64,000 bases of DNA, from the NCBI GenBank assembly GCA_963844255.1, contig CAWJNP010000055.1, positions 26,413 to 90,412 on the forward strand. Reading direction: 5' to 3'. Positions within the stretch are counted from its first letter, which is position 1; each line of letters opens with the position of its first letter. Below the pieces are notes generated by a model. The model saw nothing but the letters and a program-made list of their open reading frames with translations. It did no database searches and was not told the DNA's origin. The DNA is from SZAS-79 sp963844255 (lineage in GTDB: Bacteria; Pseudomonadota; Gammaproteobacteria; Burkholderiales; SG8-39). The translations under genes were made by a program, and so were the position numbers. Below, piece by piece: positions 46,177 to 54,968 of this stretch.

Positions 46177-47049
46177 TCATACCCTCGTTACGTGAACCCT
46201 GCCAAACAGTCCCGATGGACGAATCACCAGCACGCCGATGATCAGCACCAGCGCCACGGAAAGCTTCAGGTCGTTGCCGATCACATACGCGCCCAGCACG
46301 TTCTCGAGTACCCCGACGATGAAGCCCCCCACAACCGCGCCGCCGGGATTGTCGATACCGCCGACCAGTGCCGCCGCGAACGCGTAGAGGAGAATTCCCG
46401 ACATCATGTTCGGATCGAGGAACACGACGGGCGCCACCATCATGCCGGCGATCGCGCCGATGGCCGACGCAAGGCCCCAGCCGAGGGCCAGCATCCAGCC
46501 GACCCGGATGCCGACAAGTTTGCTCGATTCCGGATTCTGCGCGGCCGCGCGCATCGCGAGGCCGAGCGGTGTGAAACGAAAGAACGAATAGAGCAGGCCG
46601 AGTACGACGAGCGTGACGACCACCGCACCCATCTCGTGTGCCGAGACCAGATGGATGCCGAAAGGCGCCTGTTTCGGGAACGGGCTCGGAAAGGTCTTGA
46701 TCGTGTAGGTGTAGATCCATCCGGCCAGGCTGTTGAAGATCACCAGCAGCCCGATGAACACCACCACGACCGACAGCACGGGTGCCTGCTCCACCGGTCG
46801 CACGATGATCCGTTCCACCAGCACGCCGAGCACGAAGGCGACGATGACCGTGAGAAAAAACGCGATCCAGTAGGGTACGCCATGCTCGATCATGGTCCAT
46901 GCGATGTAGGTCGAGAACATCGCCAGTTCGCCCTGCGCGAAGTTCACGTGGTGGGTCGCCTGGTAGATCATGACCAGCGCCAGCGCGACGCTGGCGTAGA
47001 TTCCGCCGGTCGCGAGGCCGGCCATCACCTGATGCAGGAAGGTTTCCAT
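46177..47049 (-). CDS. Branched-chain-type ABC permease, LivH family
   Basis: A 290-residue permease. It has the LivH entry GLATGGIYASVALALVMIY, NFAQGELAMFSTYIAW and the coupling region MRAAAQNPESSKLVGI. Eight or so hydrophobic segments are seen. It lies between the ATPase LivF and the LivM-type permease in the five-gene minus-strand operon. Confidence 0.9.
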   Translation of the reverse strand: METFLHQVMAGLATGGIYASVALALVMIYQATHHVNFAQGELAMFSTYIAWTMIEHGVPYWIAFFLTVIVAFVLGVLVERIIVRPVEQAPVLSVVVVFIGLLVIFNSLAGWIYTYTIKTFPSPFPKQAPFGIHLVSAHEMGAVVVTLVVLGLLYSFFRFTPLGLAMRAAAQNPESSKLVGIRVGWMLALGWGLASAIGAIAGMMVAPVVFLDPNMMSGILLYAFAAALVGGIDNPGGAVVGGFIVGVLENVLGAYVIGNDLKLSVALVLIIGVLVIRPSGLFGRVHVTRV

Positions 47050-47083
47050 CAGCCTGCCGCCTCTTTTGTCGTAGGTTTCATCG

Positions 47084-47797
47084 TCAATAGCCCAGGTAGG
47101 AGCGCCGCACGGCTTCGTCCTGCTTGATTTCCTCCGAACTGCCCGACAGCATCACCCGGCCGGTTTCGATCAGGTAGGCGCGGTCGGCCAGGTCGAGCGC
47201 CATGGCTGCATTCTGTTCGACCAGCAGGATGCTGACCTTCTCGGTCTTGTTGATCTCCCGCATGATCGCGAAGATTTCGCGAACGATCAGCGGCGCGAGT
47301 CCGAACGACGGTTCGTCGAGCAGCAGCAGCTTGGGCCGCAGCATCAGGGCCCGCGAGACCGCGAGCATCTGCTGTTCACCGCCCGACAGCGTGCCGGCCT
47401 GCTGGTGGCGGCGCTCCTTGAGTCGGGGGAAATAGCCGTAGATGCGCTCGAAGTCCTCTGCGATCCGCGCCTTGTCGCGTCGCACGTATGCGCCGAGCCG
47501 CAGATTCTCCTCGGTTGTCAGGTGGGCAAACGTACCGCGTCCGTCAGGAACGTGGGCGATGCCGAGCCGGACGATGTCTTCGGTCGACTTGTTATCGATC
47601 CGCGCACCGTTGAAGCGGATCTCACCCTCGGTCTTCACCATGTTGCACAGCGCGCGCAGCGTGGTGGTCTTGCCCGCGCCGTTGGCTCCGAGCAGGGCGG
47701 TGATCGAACCTTCCTCGAGGGAGAAATCGATGCCGTGCAGAACGCGGGTCAGGCCATAGGCAGCGTGCAGTTTCGAGACTTCGAGCAGCGCGGCCAT
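47084..47797 (-). CDS. Branched-chain-type ABC ATPase, LivF family
   Basis: A 237-residue ATPase with Walker A GANGAGKTT, signature LSGGEQQM and Walker B LLLDEPSFGL. The length and HVPDGRGTFAHLT segment fit LivF. Its ATG overlaps the LivG stop (ATGA). It works with LivG to energise the importer. Confidence 0.92.
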   Translation of the reverse strand: MAALLEVSKLHAAYGLTRVLHGIDFSLEEGSITALLGANGAGKTTTLRALCNMVKTEGEIRFNGARIDNKSTEDIVRLGIAHVPDGRGTFAHLTTEENLRLGAYVRRDKARIAEDFERIYGYFPRLKERRHQQAGTLSGGEQQMLAVSRALMLRPKLLLLDEPSFGLAPLIVREIFAIMREINKTEKVSILLVEQNAAMALDLADRAYLIETGRVMLSGSSEEIKQDEAVRRSYLGY

Positions 47798-48588
47798 CAG
47801 GCTGCCGTCCCGAGGTAGGCCTGCACAACGTCGGGATGCTGCTGCACTTCTGCCGGTGTGCCCTCGGCAATCTTGCGGCCGAAGTTCAGCGCCACGACCT
47901 TGTCGGACACGCCCATGACGAGACTCATGTGGTGCTCCACCAGCAGGACGGTAACGCGCAGGCGGTCGCGAATGTCGCGGATCAGCGTGCCGAGCGCGGC
48001 CACTTCCTCGTGGTTCAGGCCGCTCGCCGGCTCATCGAGCAGGAGCAGCTTGGGTTCACTCGCGAGGGCGCGCGCGAGTTCGACGCGTTTCTGCGTGCCG
48101 AAGGGCAGGTCGGAGACGCGCGCATCGGCGACCGAATCAAGGTCGAGGAAACGAATCAGTTCACGGGCTTTCTCGGTCGAGGCCTTTTCCTCCCGCGGCA
48201 CCCAGGGCATGCGCACGGCGTTGGCAAAAAAACCGCTGCCCGTGCGGCAGTGCCGGCCCAGCATCACGTTGTTGAGCACGCTCATCGTGCGGAACAGGGC
48301 GAGGTTCTGGAAAGTGCGGCCGATGCCGAGTTCCGCGATCCGGTGACGCGGTACAGTCAGCAGCGGCTGGCCGTTGAATTCGATGTTGCCGCTCTTGCAG
48401 GAGTACAGGCGCGAAAGGCAATTGAACAGTGTCGTCTTGCCGGCCCCGTTTGGTCCGATGAGCCCGGCGATCTGGCCGGACTGAACGCTGAACGAAACGC
48501 CATCGAGCGCGACGATGCCTCCGAAATGCACCGATACGTCCGTGACAGCCAGCAGTTCACTTGCGTTTGTCGTCTCGTTCTCCTGCAT
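47797..48588 (-). CDS. Branched-chain-type ABC ATPase, LivG family
   Basis: A 263-residue ATPase. Walker A is GPNGAGKTT, Walker B LLLDEPASGLN with the LivG-specific NHEE continuation, and LRVTVLLVEHHMSLVMGVSD follows. The signature region is weakly standard (LPFGTQKRVELARAL). A GGAGGGAGG stretch precedes ATG 48588. It is the first gene of the operon, read from a promoter near 48640. Confidence 0.92.
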   Translation of the reverse strand: MQENETTNASELLAVTDVSVHFGGIVALDGVSFSVQSGQIAGLIGPNGAGKTTLFNCLSRLYSCKSGNIEFNGQPLLTVPRHRIAELGIGRTFQNLALFRTMSVLNNVMLGRHCRTGSGFFANAVRMPWVPREEKASTEKARELIRFLDLDSVADARVSDLPFGTQKRVELARALASEPKLLLLDEPASGLNHEEVAALGTLIRDIRDRLRVTVLLVEHHMSLVMGVSDKVVALNFGRKIAEGTPAEVQQHPDVVQAYLGTAA

Positions 48589-48640
48589 CCTCCCTCCTGA
48601 GGCTGCACGCCCCTTTTTTCACGGGGTCGTAGTGCGCCGG

Positions 48641-48673
48641 ATTGTAGCCGACTAATTTGCCTGTGTTGGCAAA
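48641..48673 (-). promoter_or_regulatory. Candidate promoter and operator of the liv-type operon
   Basis: On the minus strand TACAAT (48646-48641) is a near-consensus -10 box. About 10 nt further upstream lies a perfect inverted repeat, TTTGCC (48656-48661) and GGCAAA (48668-48673) spaced by TGTGTT, over the expected -35 region. A repressor or LysR/AraC-type activator could bind it. No -35 match at the ideal 17-nt spacing is seen. Confidence 0.4.
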
Positions 48674-48893
48674 GATAAATGGCGCACTGCATCATCTGCA
48701 GGGCCTCTGCGATATCGAGAAGAAGCTCGGCCTTGAAATGCGCCTTTCGGGCATCGGCATGCCGCGCGAGGGGCTCGAACAGGCCGCGCGCATCGCAACT
48801 GCGAGTCCCTATCCGAATCCGCGCGAAATCGCCTATGCAGGCGTGTTATCTTTGCTGGTGGATGCGTTCGAAGGGCGGCGACCGGCCGGCTGA
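48657..48893 (+). pseudogene. Remnant of maleylacetate reductase / iron-type alcohol dehydrogenase C-terminus
   Basis: The 78-codon frame translates to GALHHLQGLCDIEKKLGLE, then LSGIGMPREGLEQAARIATA and PYPNPREIAYAGVLSLL. That matches the end of maleylacetate reductases of the iron-containing alcohol dehydrogenase family, which are normally about 350 residues. The cofactor-binding front and metal ligands are absent, so it cannot be active. The upstream boundary falls within the liv promoter region, which suggests a deletion or rearrangement joined here. Assigned from recalled family sequence only. Confidence 0.6.
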
Positions 48894-48920
48894 GCGTTTC
48901 CGCAGGATAAAAGAGAGCAG

Positions 48921-50138
48921 ATGAAGTTCTATATCGTCGACGACGACCCGGACATACTCGCGCTGCTGAGGCGCGTGCTGGAAGGGGCGGGTCACAGCGT
49001 GGTTTCCAGCGGTTCGAGCCAGCAGGCCTTGAAAGAGATTCCCGGCGAGCGGCCGGACTGCGTCATCACCGACCTGATGATGCCCGTAATGGACGGATTC
49101 GAGCTCTGCCGCGAACTGCGCCGCAGGCCGGATCTGGCCGACGTGAAGATCATCGTGCTCTCGGCCAAGTCCTACGATTTCGACCGGCGCCGCGCGCGTG
49201 AACTCGGCGCCGACGGTTACATCGTGAAGCCGATCAAGCCCGACACCCTGCTGGCCTCGATCGACGAATTCGTCTCCAACCAGATGGCGGTCACCTACTG
49301 GGGCGTGCACGGCACGCTGCCGGTGCCCGGACCACGGACGCTGCGGCGCGGCGGAAACACCTCGTGCGTGAGCATCGAGATCGGCGGCGAGCCGATGTAC
49401 ATCTTCGACTGCGGCTCGGGCATCAAGCAATTGTCGGATCACATCATGAAATCGGGGGTGCCGCGGATCTCGGCAAAGATCTTCATCTCCCACACCCACT
49501 GGGACCACATCAACACGGTGCCGTTCTTCGCGCCGCTGTACATGCGCGGCAACCAGGTCGAGATCTACGGCCCCTACCAGGGCGACCTCACGATTGCGCG
49601 CGCGATCGCGGCGCAGATGGAAGGCGTGTATTTCCCGGTCACGATCCGCGAGTTCGGCGCGCACCTGGTGTTCCGCGACCTGCGCGAGGAGACGCTCGAG
49701 TTCGGCGCGGTGCGCATCGACACGCTGCTGCTCAAGCACCCGGGTTCGTGCCTGGGCTACAAGGTGACCTACCACGGGCGTTCGGTGTGCTACATCACCG
49801 ACAACGAACTGTACCTGCCCACCGATCCGCGGCGCGACGAGCGCTATCTGGAGCGGCTCGCGGATTTCGTCCGGGGCTGCGAGGTGCTGATCACCGATAC
49901 GACCTATCGCGACCACGAATATCCTTCGAAAGTCGACTGGGGTCACTCCTGCGTGAGCGAGGTGGCCGACCTCGCGGTGCGCGCCGAGGTCAAGCGCCTG
50001 CACCTGTTCCACCACGATCCCGACCAGTCGGACGACGACATCGATCTCAAGCTGGACGAAACGCGCGCGCATGTCGCGCGGCTGGGCGGCCGCGTGGAGT
50101 GCGACGCGCCGGGCGAAAAGACCCGCCTGGTGCTTTGA
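48921..50138 (+). CDS. Response regulator receiver fused to a metallo-beta-lactamase-fold domain
   Basis: A 405-residue two-domain protein. The N-terminal receiver (1-120) has the acidic pocket VDDDPD, phospho-acceptor Asp in DCVITDLMMP near residue 52, and Lys in YIVKPIKP. The rest is a metallo-beta-lactamase-like hydrolase related to RNase Z/PhnP-type folds: RGGNTSC, ISHTHWDHI, SVCYITDNE, TDTTYRDHEY and HLFHHDPDQSD hold the metal ligands. No DNA-binding domain is present, so output is likely enzymatic. No kinase gene is next to it. GAGAGCAG precedes ATG 48921. The hydrolase target is unknown. Confidence 0.88.
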   Translation: MKFYIVDDDPDILALLRRVLEGAGHSVVSSGSSQQALKEIPGERPDCVITDLMMPVMDGFELCRELRRRPDLADVKIIVLSAKSYDFDRRRARELGADGYIVKPIKPDTLLASIDEFVSNQMAVTYWGVHGTLPVPGPRTLRRGGNTSCVSIEIGGEPMYIFDCGSGIKQLSDHIMKSGVPRISAKIFISHTHWDHINTVPFFAPLYMRGNQVEIYGPYQGDLTIARAIAAQMEGVYFPVTIREFGAHLVFRDLREETLEFGAVRIDTLLLKHPGSCLGYKVTYHGRSVCYITDNELYLPTDPRRDERYLERLADFVRGCEVLITDTTYRDHEYPSKVDWGHSCVSEVADLAVRAEVKRLHLFHHDPDQSDDDIDLKLDETRAHVARLGGRVECDAPGEKTRLVL

Positions 50139-50192
50139 GCGTCGATCCGGCGCGCTGTCCCCTGTGCGGCGGCGGCTGACGCGGGCGTGCCT

Positions 50193-50963
50193 TCAGAGCC
50201 CGTTGCGCAGGCTCGGCAGGCCGATCCCTGAGGCATCGAAGCCGCCATCGACGGCCAGTGCCTGGCCGTTCACATAGCTCGCCGCATCGCTGCACAGAAA
50301 CCATACCGCCGCGGCGATTTCTTCCTCGAGTCCGTAGCGGTTCAGCGGGATCGCATCGTGGTAGTCGGCGCGGATGTCGGCCGTGTGCACGAGTTTCGCC
50401 ATCGCGGTGTCGACCGGTCCGGGTGCCACGAGGTTGACCCGGATGCCTGCGTTGCCGAGTTCGGCCGCCTGCTGGCGGGTCAGGTGCGCGAGCGCCGCCT
50501 TGCTGGTGCCGTAGGCCACGCGCAGGGTGCTCGCACGCAGGCCGGAAATCGAGCCGATGTTCACGATCGCGCCGCCGCCGTTCTTCAGCATTTCGGGCGC
50601 GCAGGCCTGGGTGCAGATGAACGCGCCGGTCAGGTTCACCGCCAGCACGCGCTCCCATTCCTCGAGCGTGGTCTCGAGCAGGGGTTTGAACACGGCAATG
50701 CCGGCGTTGTTGACCAGCGCGTCGATCCGGCCGAAGCGCGTCGTGATTTCCTTCACTGCGGCGCGCACCTGCTGCTGGTCGGACACGTCGCAGGTGATCG
50801 CAAGCGATTCCTCCCCGAGCAGCGAATCGGCTTTCGCGAGTTCGGCCGCGTCGATGTCGAGCAGCGCGACGCGATAACCCTCTTCGAGAAACTTCTTGGC
50901 GATCGCAAGGCCGATGCCGCGTGCGGCGCCGGTGACGACGGCGACTTTGTGATTGGGCGTCAT
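50193..50963 (-). CDS. SDR family oxidoreductase
   Basis: A 256-residue classical SDR. The cofactor motif is TGAARGIG (11-18), then NNAGIA, the serine in GSISG, and Tyr-x3-Lys in YGTSK; QALAVDGGF ends the fold as in 3-ketoacyl reductase-like members. ATG 50963. It converges with the receiver-MBL gene and is downstream of the MATE gene after a short gap. Substrate unknown. Confidence 0.9.
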   Translation of the reverse strand: MTPNHKVAVVTGAARGIGLAIAKKFLEEGYRVALLDIDAAELAKADSLLGEESLAITCDVSDQQQVRAAVKEITTRFGRIDALVNNAGIAVFKPLLETTLEEWERVLAVNLTGAFICTQACAPEMLKNGGGAIVNIGSISGLRASTLRVAYGTSKAALAHLTRQQAAELGNAGIRVNLVAPGPVDTAMAKLVHTADIRADYHDAIPLNRYGLEEEIAAAVWFLCSDAASYVNGQALAVDGGFDASGIGLPSLRNGL

Positions 50964-50980
50964 GGGCGTGATTATTCCAG

Positions 50981-52335
50981 TTAATCGATGCGCCGGTGCG
51001 GCCGGCTGACGTGAATGAAGTAGCCGATGATCAGGACGCTGCCGGTCAGCATCCCGGCGGTGGCGGCCGTCCAGAAGCCCTGCGCGCCCATGGGCGCGGC
51101 CAGGCCGGGCAGGTGGCCGAAGGCGAGCAGGTAACCTCCGCCCAGCCCCACGCCCCAGAGGGCGACGATATTGAACAGCATCGGCATCACCGTGCGCTTG
51201 TAGCCGCGCAGCACGCTCACCGAGACCGCCGAGGCCGCATCGAACAGGTGGTAGCGCGCGACGAAGGCGAGCAGGGTGGCGGCAATGGCGCGTACCTCGG
51301 CGTCGCGCGAGTAGAGGCCGGCGATCTGCTCGCGCGTGACACCCAGACCATTGCGCCGACCAGGCAGGCGATGACGAATCCGCCGGCGATCCCGACCACG
51401 CCGGTCAGTCGTGCACGCGCGTGATCGCCCGCGCCGATCGCCTGGCCGACCAGGATTCCCGAGGCGCTCGCCATCGCCAGCGGCATCATGTAGATCAGCG
51501 CCGTGAGGTTGGCGGCGATCTGGTGCCCGCCGGTGTTGGATGCACCCAGGCGCGCGATGAACAGGGTCATGAAGGTGAACGAGGTCACGTCGACGAGGAA
51601 CGTCAACCCCACCGGCACGCCAAGTTTGAGCAGGCGCAGCTGGCCGTCGAGCTTCGGCCAGGACCAGCGCGAGAACACTTCGTAGCGCCGGTAGGCCGGA
51701 TCAATGCGGCACACGCCCCAGCCGGCGAACGCGATCACCCAGGCGATCAGCGTGGTGGACACGGCGCAGCCCGGTCCGCCCAGTGCCGGCATGCCCAGGG
51801 CACCGTGCATGAAGACGAGGTTCAGCGGAATCTTGAGCGCCAGGCCGAGCAGGTTCAGCGCCATGATGATCCTCGGTTTGGATACGGCCGTGCTGAAAGA
51901 ATAGAAAACCCGGAACAGCAGCATGGCCGGCACCCCCAGCGCGATCGTGCGCAGGTACTGGCGGGTCTTTACCTCGATTTCCGGCGCGACCTGCGCGATG
52001 CGCAGGAACGGATCGGGGAAGTAGATCAACACGAAGGCCACGGCCGTCAGGAATGCACCCAGCCAGATGCTCTGGCGGACTTCCTCGCCGATCTCGGCAA
52101 ATTTCTTCGCGCCGTAGAGCTGCGCGACCACCGGCGTGAGCGCCAGCAGCACGCCCATCAGGGTCACGAATACGCTGATGTAGATGCTCGCGCCCACGCC
52201 GACCGATGCGAGGTCGACCGCACTGAGGCGGCCGGCCATGACCGTGTCGATGACCCCGTTGATCATCACCGCCAGCTGGGCGATCAGGACCGGCCAGCCG
52301 AGCTTGACGATGTCGCGGGCGATGGATTTAAACAT
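50981..52335 (-). CDS. MATE family efflux transporter, frameshifted
   Basis: About 450 codons encode a twelve-helix MATE (NorM-like) pump: WPVLIAQLAVMINGVIDTVMAG near the start, VPAMLLFRVFYSFSTAVSKP mid-way, and a C-terminal half from EQIAGLYSRD to FIHVSRPHRRID. The frame changes within the CGCGCG tract near 51333; either one missing base or an extra GC pair explains it. It would export cationic compounds in exchange for Na+ or H+. It starts 48 nt after the lipoprotein gene and may share its transcript. Confidence 0.85.
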
Positions 52336-52383
52336 GACGTTTCATGAGCGCGCGGCGCAAGGCCGTCGCGCAGAGTGGCACAG

Positions 52384-52824
52384 TTACCTGGCGCGGCCGG
52401 AACCCGGCACGCCTTCGGCTTTTCGAACTTTTGTCGCGACCGCGTCGACCAGCCTGCGGTGCGTCCTGAGGAACTCGCGTTCGTCGATGAAACCGTTCGC
52501 CCGCGCCAGGCAGTTCTGGAAGAAGGCCGTCTGGAGAAGTTGCTGCGCGCCCGGATCCTGGACCGGCGCGGGCTGCGACTCCACCGGCTGCCCGGCGCAC
52601 ACGGCGATCGACTTGCCGTCGCGCGAGCGGATGAAAAACACGCTGCCACCCGGCGGGCGGCCGAGCAGGGTGGCGAACTTCTCGTACTTTCCGTCTGCGT
52701 TCTCGAAGTAGACCAGTTCTTCGCGCGCGGCATCGGCGGGCGGCTTTTCGGCCGGCGTCGCGCAACCGGCCAGGGCGCCGAGCAGGGCCACCAGGACGAA
52801 GGTCCGGCCGTGCGCTGGATTCAT
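52384..52824 (-). CDS. Putative lipoprotein of unknown function
   Basis: A 146-residue protein with a lipoprotein signal: TFVLVALLGALAGC, cysteine at residue 21. The mature part is acidic to mixed in charge, with LVYFENADGKYEKFATLL, a short beta-rich PPGGSVFFIRSRDGKSIAVC and helices afterwards. I do not recognise the family. It is attached to a membrane, most likely the outer one since the residue after Cys is Ala. It lies between MATE and the ligase. A GGAGG precedes ATG 52824. A copy of the dispersed element fills 52851-52927 upstream. Confidence 0.65.
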   Translation of the reverse strand: MNPAHGRTFVLVALLGALAGCATPAEKPPADAAREELVYFENADGKYEKFATLLGRPPGGSVFFIRSRDGKSIAVCAGQPVESQPAPVQDPGAQQLLQTAFFQNCLARANGFIDEREFLRTHRRLVDAVATKVRKAEGVPGSGRAR

Positions 52825-52850
52825 GTTGTCCTCCTTCCGGAATCCGTTCC

Positions 52851-52927
52851 ACGTGTTTCGGTATCGATACATGAACTGACACGACAGCGGCTTCCAGAGC
52901 CGAGAAGGATGAAATAAAGTTTCAAAT
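52851..52927 (-). repeat. Copy B of the dispersed ~77-nt 3' element
   Basis: Read on the minus strand: ATTTGAAAC-TTTATTTC, a 5-bp stem CGGCT/AGCCG (52888-52892 and 52898-52902) with loop CTGGA, then the imperfect palindrome at 52853-52872 (TGTATCGATACCGAAACA core). It begins directly at the TGA stop of the ligase gene and ends 27 nt before the lipoprotein ATG. It shares layout with copies at 8197 and 57758. Confidence 0.7.
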
Positions 52928-54523
52928 TCACTCCGGCCGTCCCGGCTTGGCGAACTCCTTCTCCTGCAGCGTACGCCACTGGATCTTCCCCGAGGGCGTG
53001 CGCGGAAGCGCGTCGATGAAGTCGATGGTCCGCGGCACCTTGTAGGCCGCCATCTGCTCGCGCATCCACGCGATGATGTCCGCCGCCGTGGTGCGCGGCG
53101 GCTTCCGCCTTGAGCACGACGACTGCCTTGACCGATTCCCCCTTGCGCGCATCCGGCGTGGCGATGATGCAGCACTCGCGGATCGCCGGGTGCCGGTACA
53201 TCGCCGCCTCGACCTGCGCCGGCCAGACCTTGAGGCCCGCGGCGTTGATCATTCTCTTGAGCCGATCGGAAATGAAGAAGTAGCCGTCCTCGTCCATGTG
53301 GCCGAGGTCGCCGGTGCGGAAGTACGATTTTCCGCCGCCGGGCCCATCGAGCGGTCGACCCAGGCGTGCGCGCGTGGCCTCGTCCTTCTTCCAGTAGCCG
53401 GTCAGCAGTTGCGGGCCGCGCACCACGATCTCGCCCTGCTCTCCGGGAGGAAGGATGCGCAGGGTGTCGGGATCGATGACGAAGGATTCGGTATCGAACA
53501 CCGGAATTCCGAGGCACTGGCGCTTGGGCCGGTCCGGCGGATTCATGTGGGTCTGCGAGATCGTCTCGGTCAGGCCGTAGCCCTCGATGAAATCCACCCC
53601 GCAGATGTCCTTCAACTTCTGCGCGATCGCCTCGGGCATCGCCGCGCCGCCGCCGAAGATCCACTTGAGGGACGATACGTCGTGGCGCATCGCCTCGCGA
53701 TTCGACAACAGGTCCACGACCATGGTGGGCACGTTGTCCCAGTGGGTGCAGCGGTGGCGTTCCACCAGTGCCGCGGCCTGCGCCGGATCCCAGCGCTGCT
53801 GGATCACGATGGTGCCCCCGGCCTGCACCGTGGCGAGAAAGCTGTGGACCAGGCCCGTGACATGGAAAAACGGCGCGGTCGCCAGCGCCACGGTGTCTGC
53901 CGTCACGTGCTTCCAGATCACCGAGCCGACGACGTTGTGCAGCACGCCCGCGTGGGTGTGCATGCAGCCCTTGGGCAGGCCGGTGCTGCCCGAGGTGTAG
54001 GGCATGACGCACAGGGTGTCCAGCGCGGCGTTGGACGCGGGTCGGGGCCAGTCCTGCGGCCAGCGCCGCGTCCCAGTCCGGGCCGCCCGGCTGCGATCAG
54101 GTGGGGCAGGGCCAGTCCGGCGAAGCGCTCCGCGACCTCCAGTCCCGCGATCGCCACCTTCGCCTCGCTGTCGGCCAGATAGTGCTTCAGTTCGTCGCGT
54201 CACGTTGGCCGGGCTGACCGGGACCACCACCGCATCGGCGCGCAGCACGGCGTAGAACGCGATCACGAAATGCGCGCTGTTCTGCAGGTCGAGCAGCACC
54301 CGGTCCCCGGGATGCACGCCGCAGTTCTTCTGCAGATGGCCGGCCAGCGCTTCGACTTCGCGCAGCGCCTGGCCGTAGCTCAGCGTCGTTCCCTGGAAGT
54401 GCAGCAGGGCTTGTCCGGCGTGCGCCGGGCCATGGCCTCGAAGATCGCATGCAGGGTGCCCGCGGGTGCCGGCAGGGTGCGCGGCATGTCGGGGGGCCAG
54501 GAGGCGAAGTGACGGGGTTGCAT
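52928..54523 (-). pseudogene. Acyl-CoA synthetase (ANL ligase) with about five frameshifts
   Basis: A gene of about 530 codons starting at ATG 54523 (TLPAPAGTLHAIFEAMARR). Family motifs survive: PYTSGSTGLPKG (P-loop), EGYGLTETISQTH (A5), YFRTGDLGHMDEDG (A7), ISDRLKRMINAAG, and the final TPSGKIQW lysine. The frame must be corrected near 54408 (missing C), 54197, 54081, 54040 and 53100 (one surplus base each). Three lie within 160 nt in a region of weak conservation. It may be a decayed gene or a poorly resolved sequence. Divergent from the ABM-like gene. Confidence 0.75.
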
Positions 54524-54623
54524 GGCGCCGGATTATAAGGCGCGCGGTACGCGACCGCCGCGTGAAACGGGGCCATTGCGGCGAAGGGATTGGGCTATGC
54601 TTTGTCGAACAGGAGGCCGTCGC

Positions 54624-54968
54624 ATGATCGCAGTGATTTTCGAATTCACGCCCAACGAAGGGCGCATGCCGGAGTACTTCGACCTGGTTGAAAAACTCAA
54701 GCCCGAACTGGACCGGGCCGACGGATTCATCTCGCTCGAGCGCTTCGAGAGCATCACCCGGCCGGGACGGTTCGTCTCGCTGCAGTTCTGGCGCGACGAA
54801 GCCTCGGTGCAGCAATGGCGCAATCTGCAGGAGCACCGCCAGGCGCAGGCCAGGGGCCGCGGCGGGATCCTCGCCGACTACCGTTTGCGCATCGCCACCG
54901 TGATCCGCGACTACACGCTGGAGGACCGCGCGCAGGCGCCGGCCGACAGCCGCAACCTGCATGGATGA
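54624..54968 (+). CDS. Small ABM-like antibiotic biosynthesis monooxygenase-family protein
   Basis: A 114-residue ferredoxin-fold protein: IAVIFEFTPNEGRMPEYFDL, an inner helix, and the strand RFVSLQFWRDEASVQQWRN. Such dimeric ABM enzymes act as small oxygenases or isomerases, or in stress. AGGAGG (54610-54615) lies 8 nt before ATG 54624. Its end overlaps the next dehydrogenase start, so the genes are coupled. Substrate unknown. Confidence 0.8.
   Translation: MIAVIFEFTPNEGRMPEYFDLVEKLKPELDRADGFISLERFESITRPGRFVSLQFWRDEASVQQWRNLQEHRQAQARGRGGILADYRLRIATVIRDYTLEDRAQAPADSRNLHG

Noticed and set aside
52821..54962. A 713-codon minus-strand frame across the ligase
   Set aside because: Only parts match the ligase; the start overlaps the opposite-strand gene at 54624 and the end lies in another gene. 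The true start is ATG 54523 with several frame corrections.
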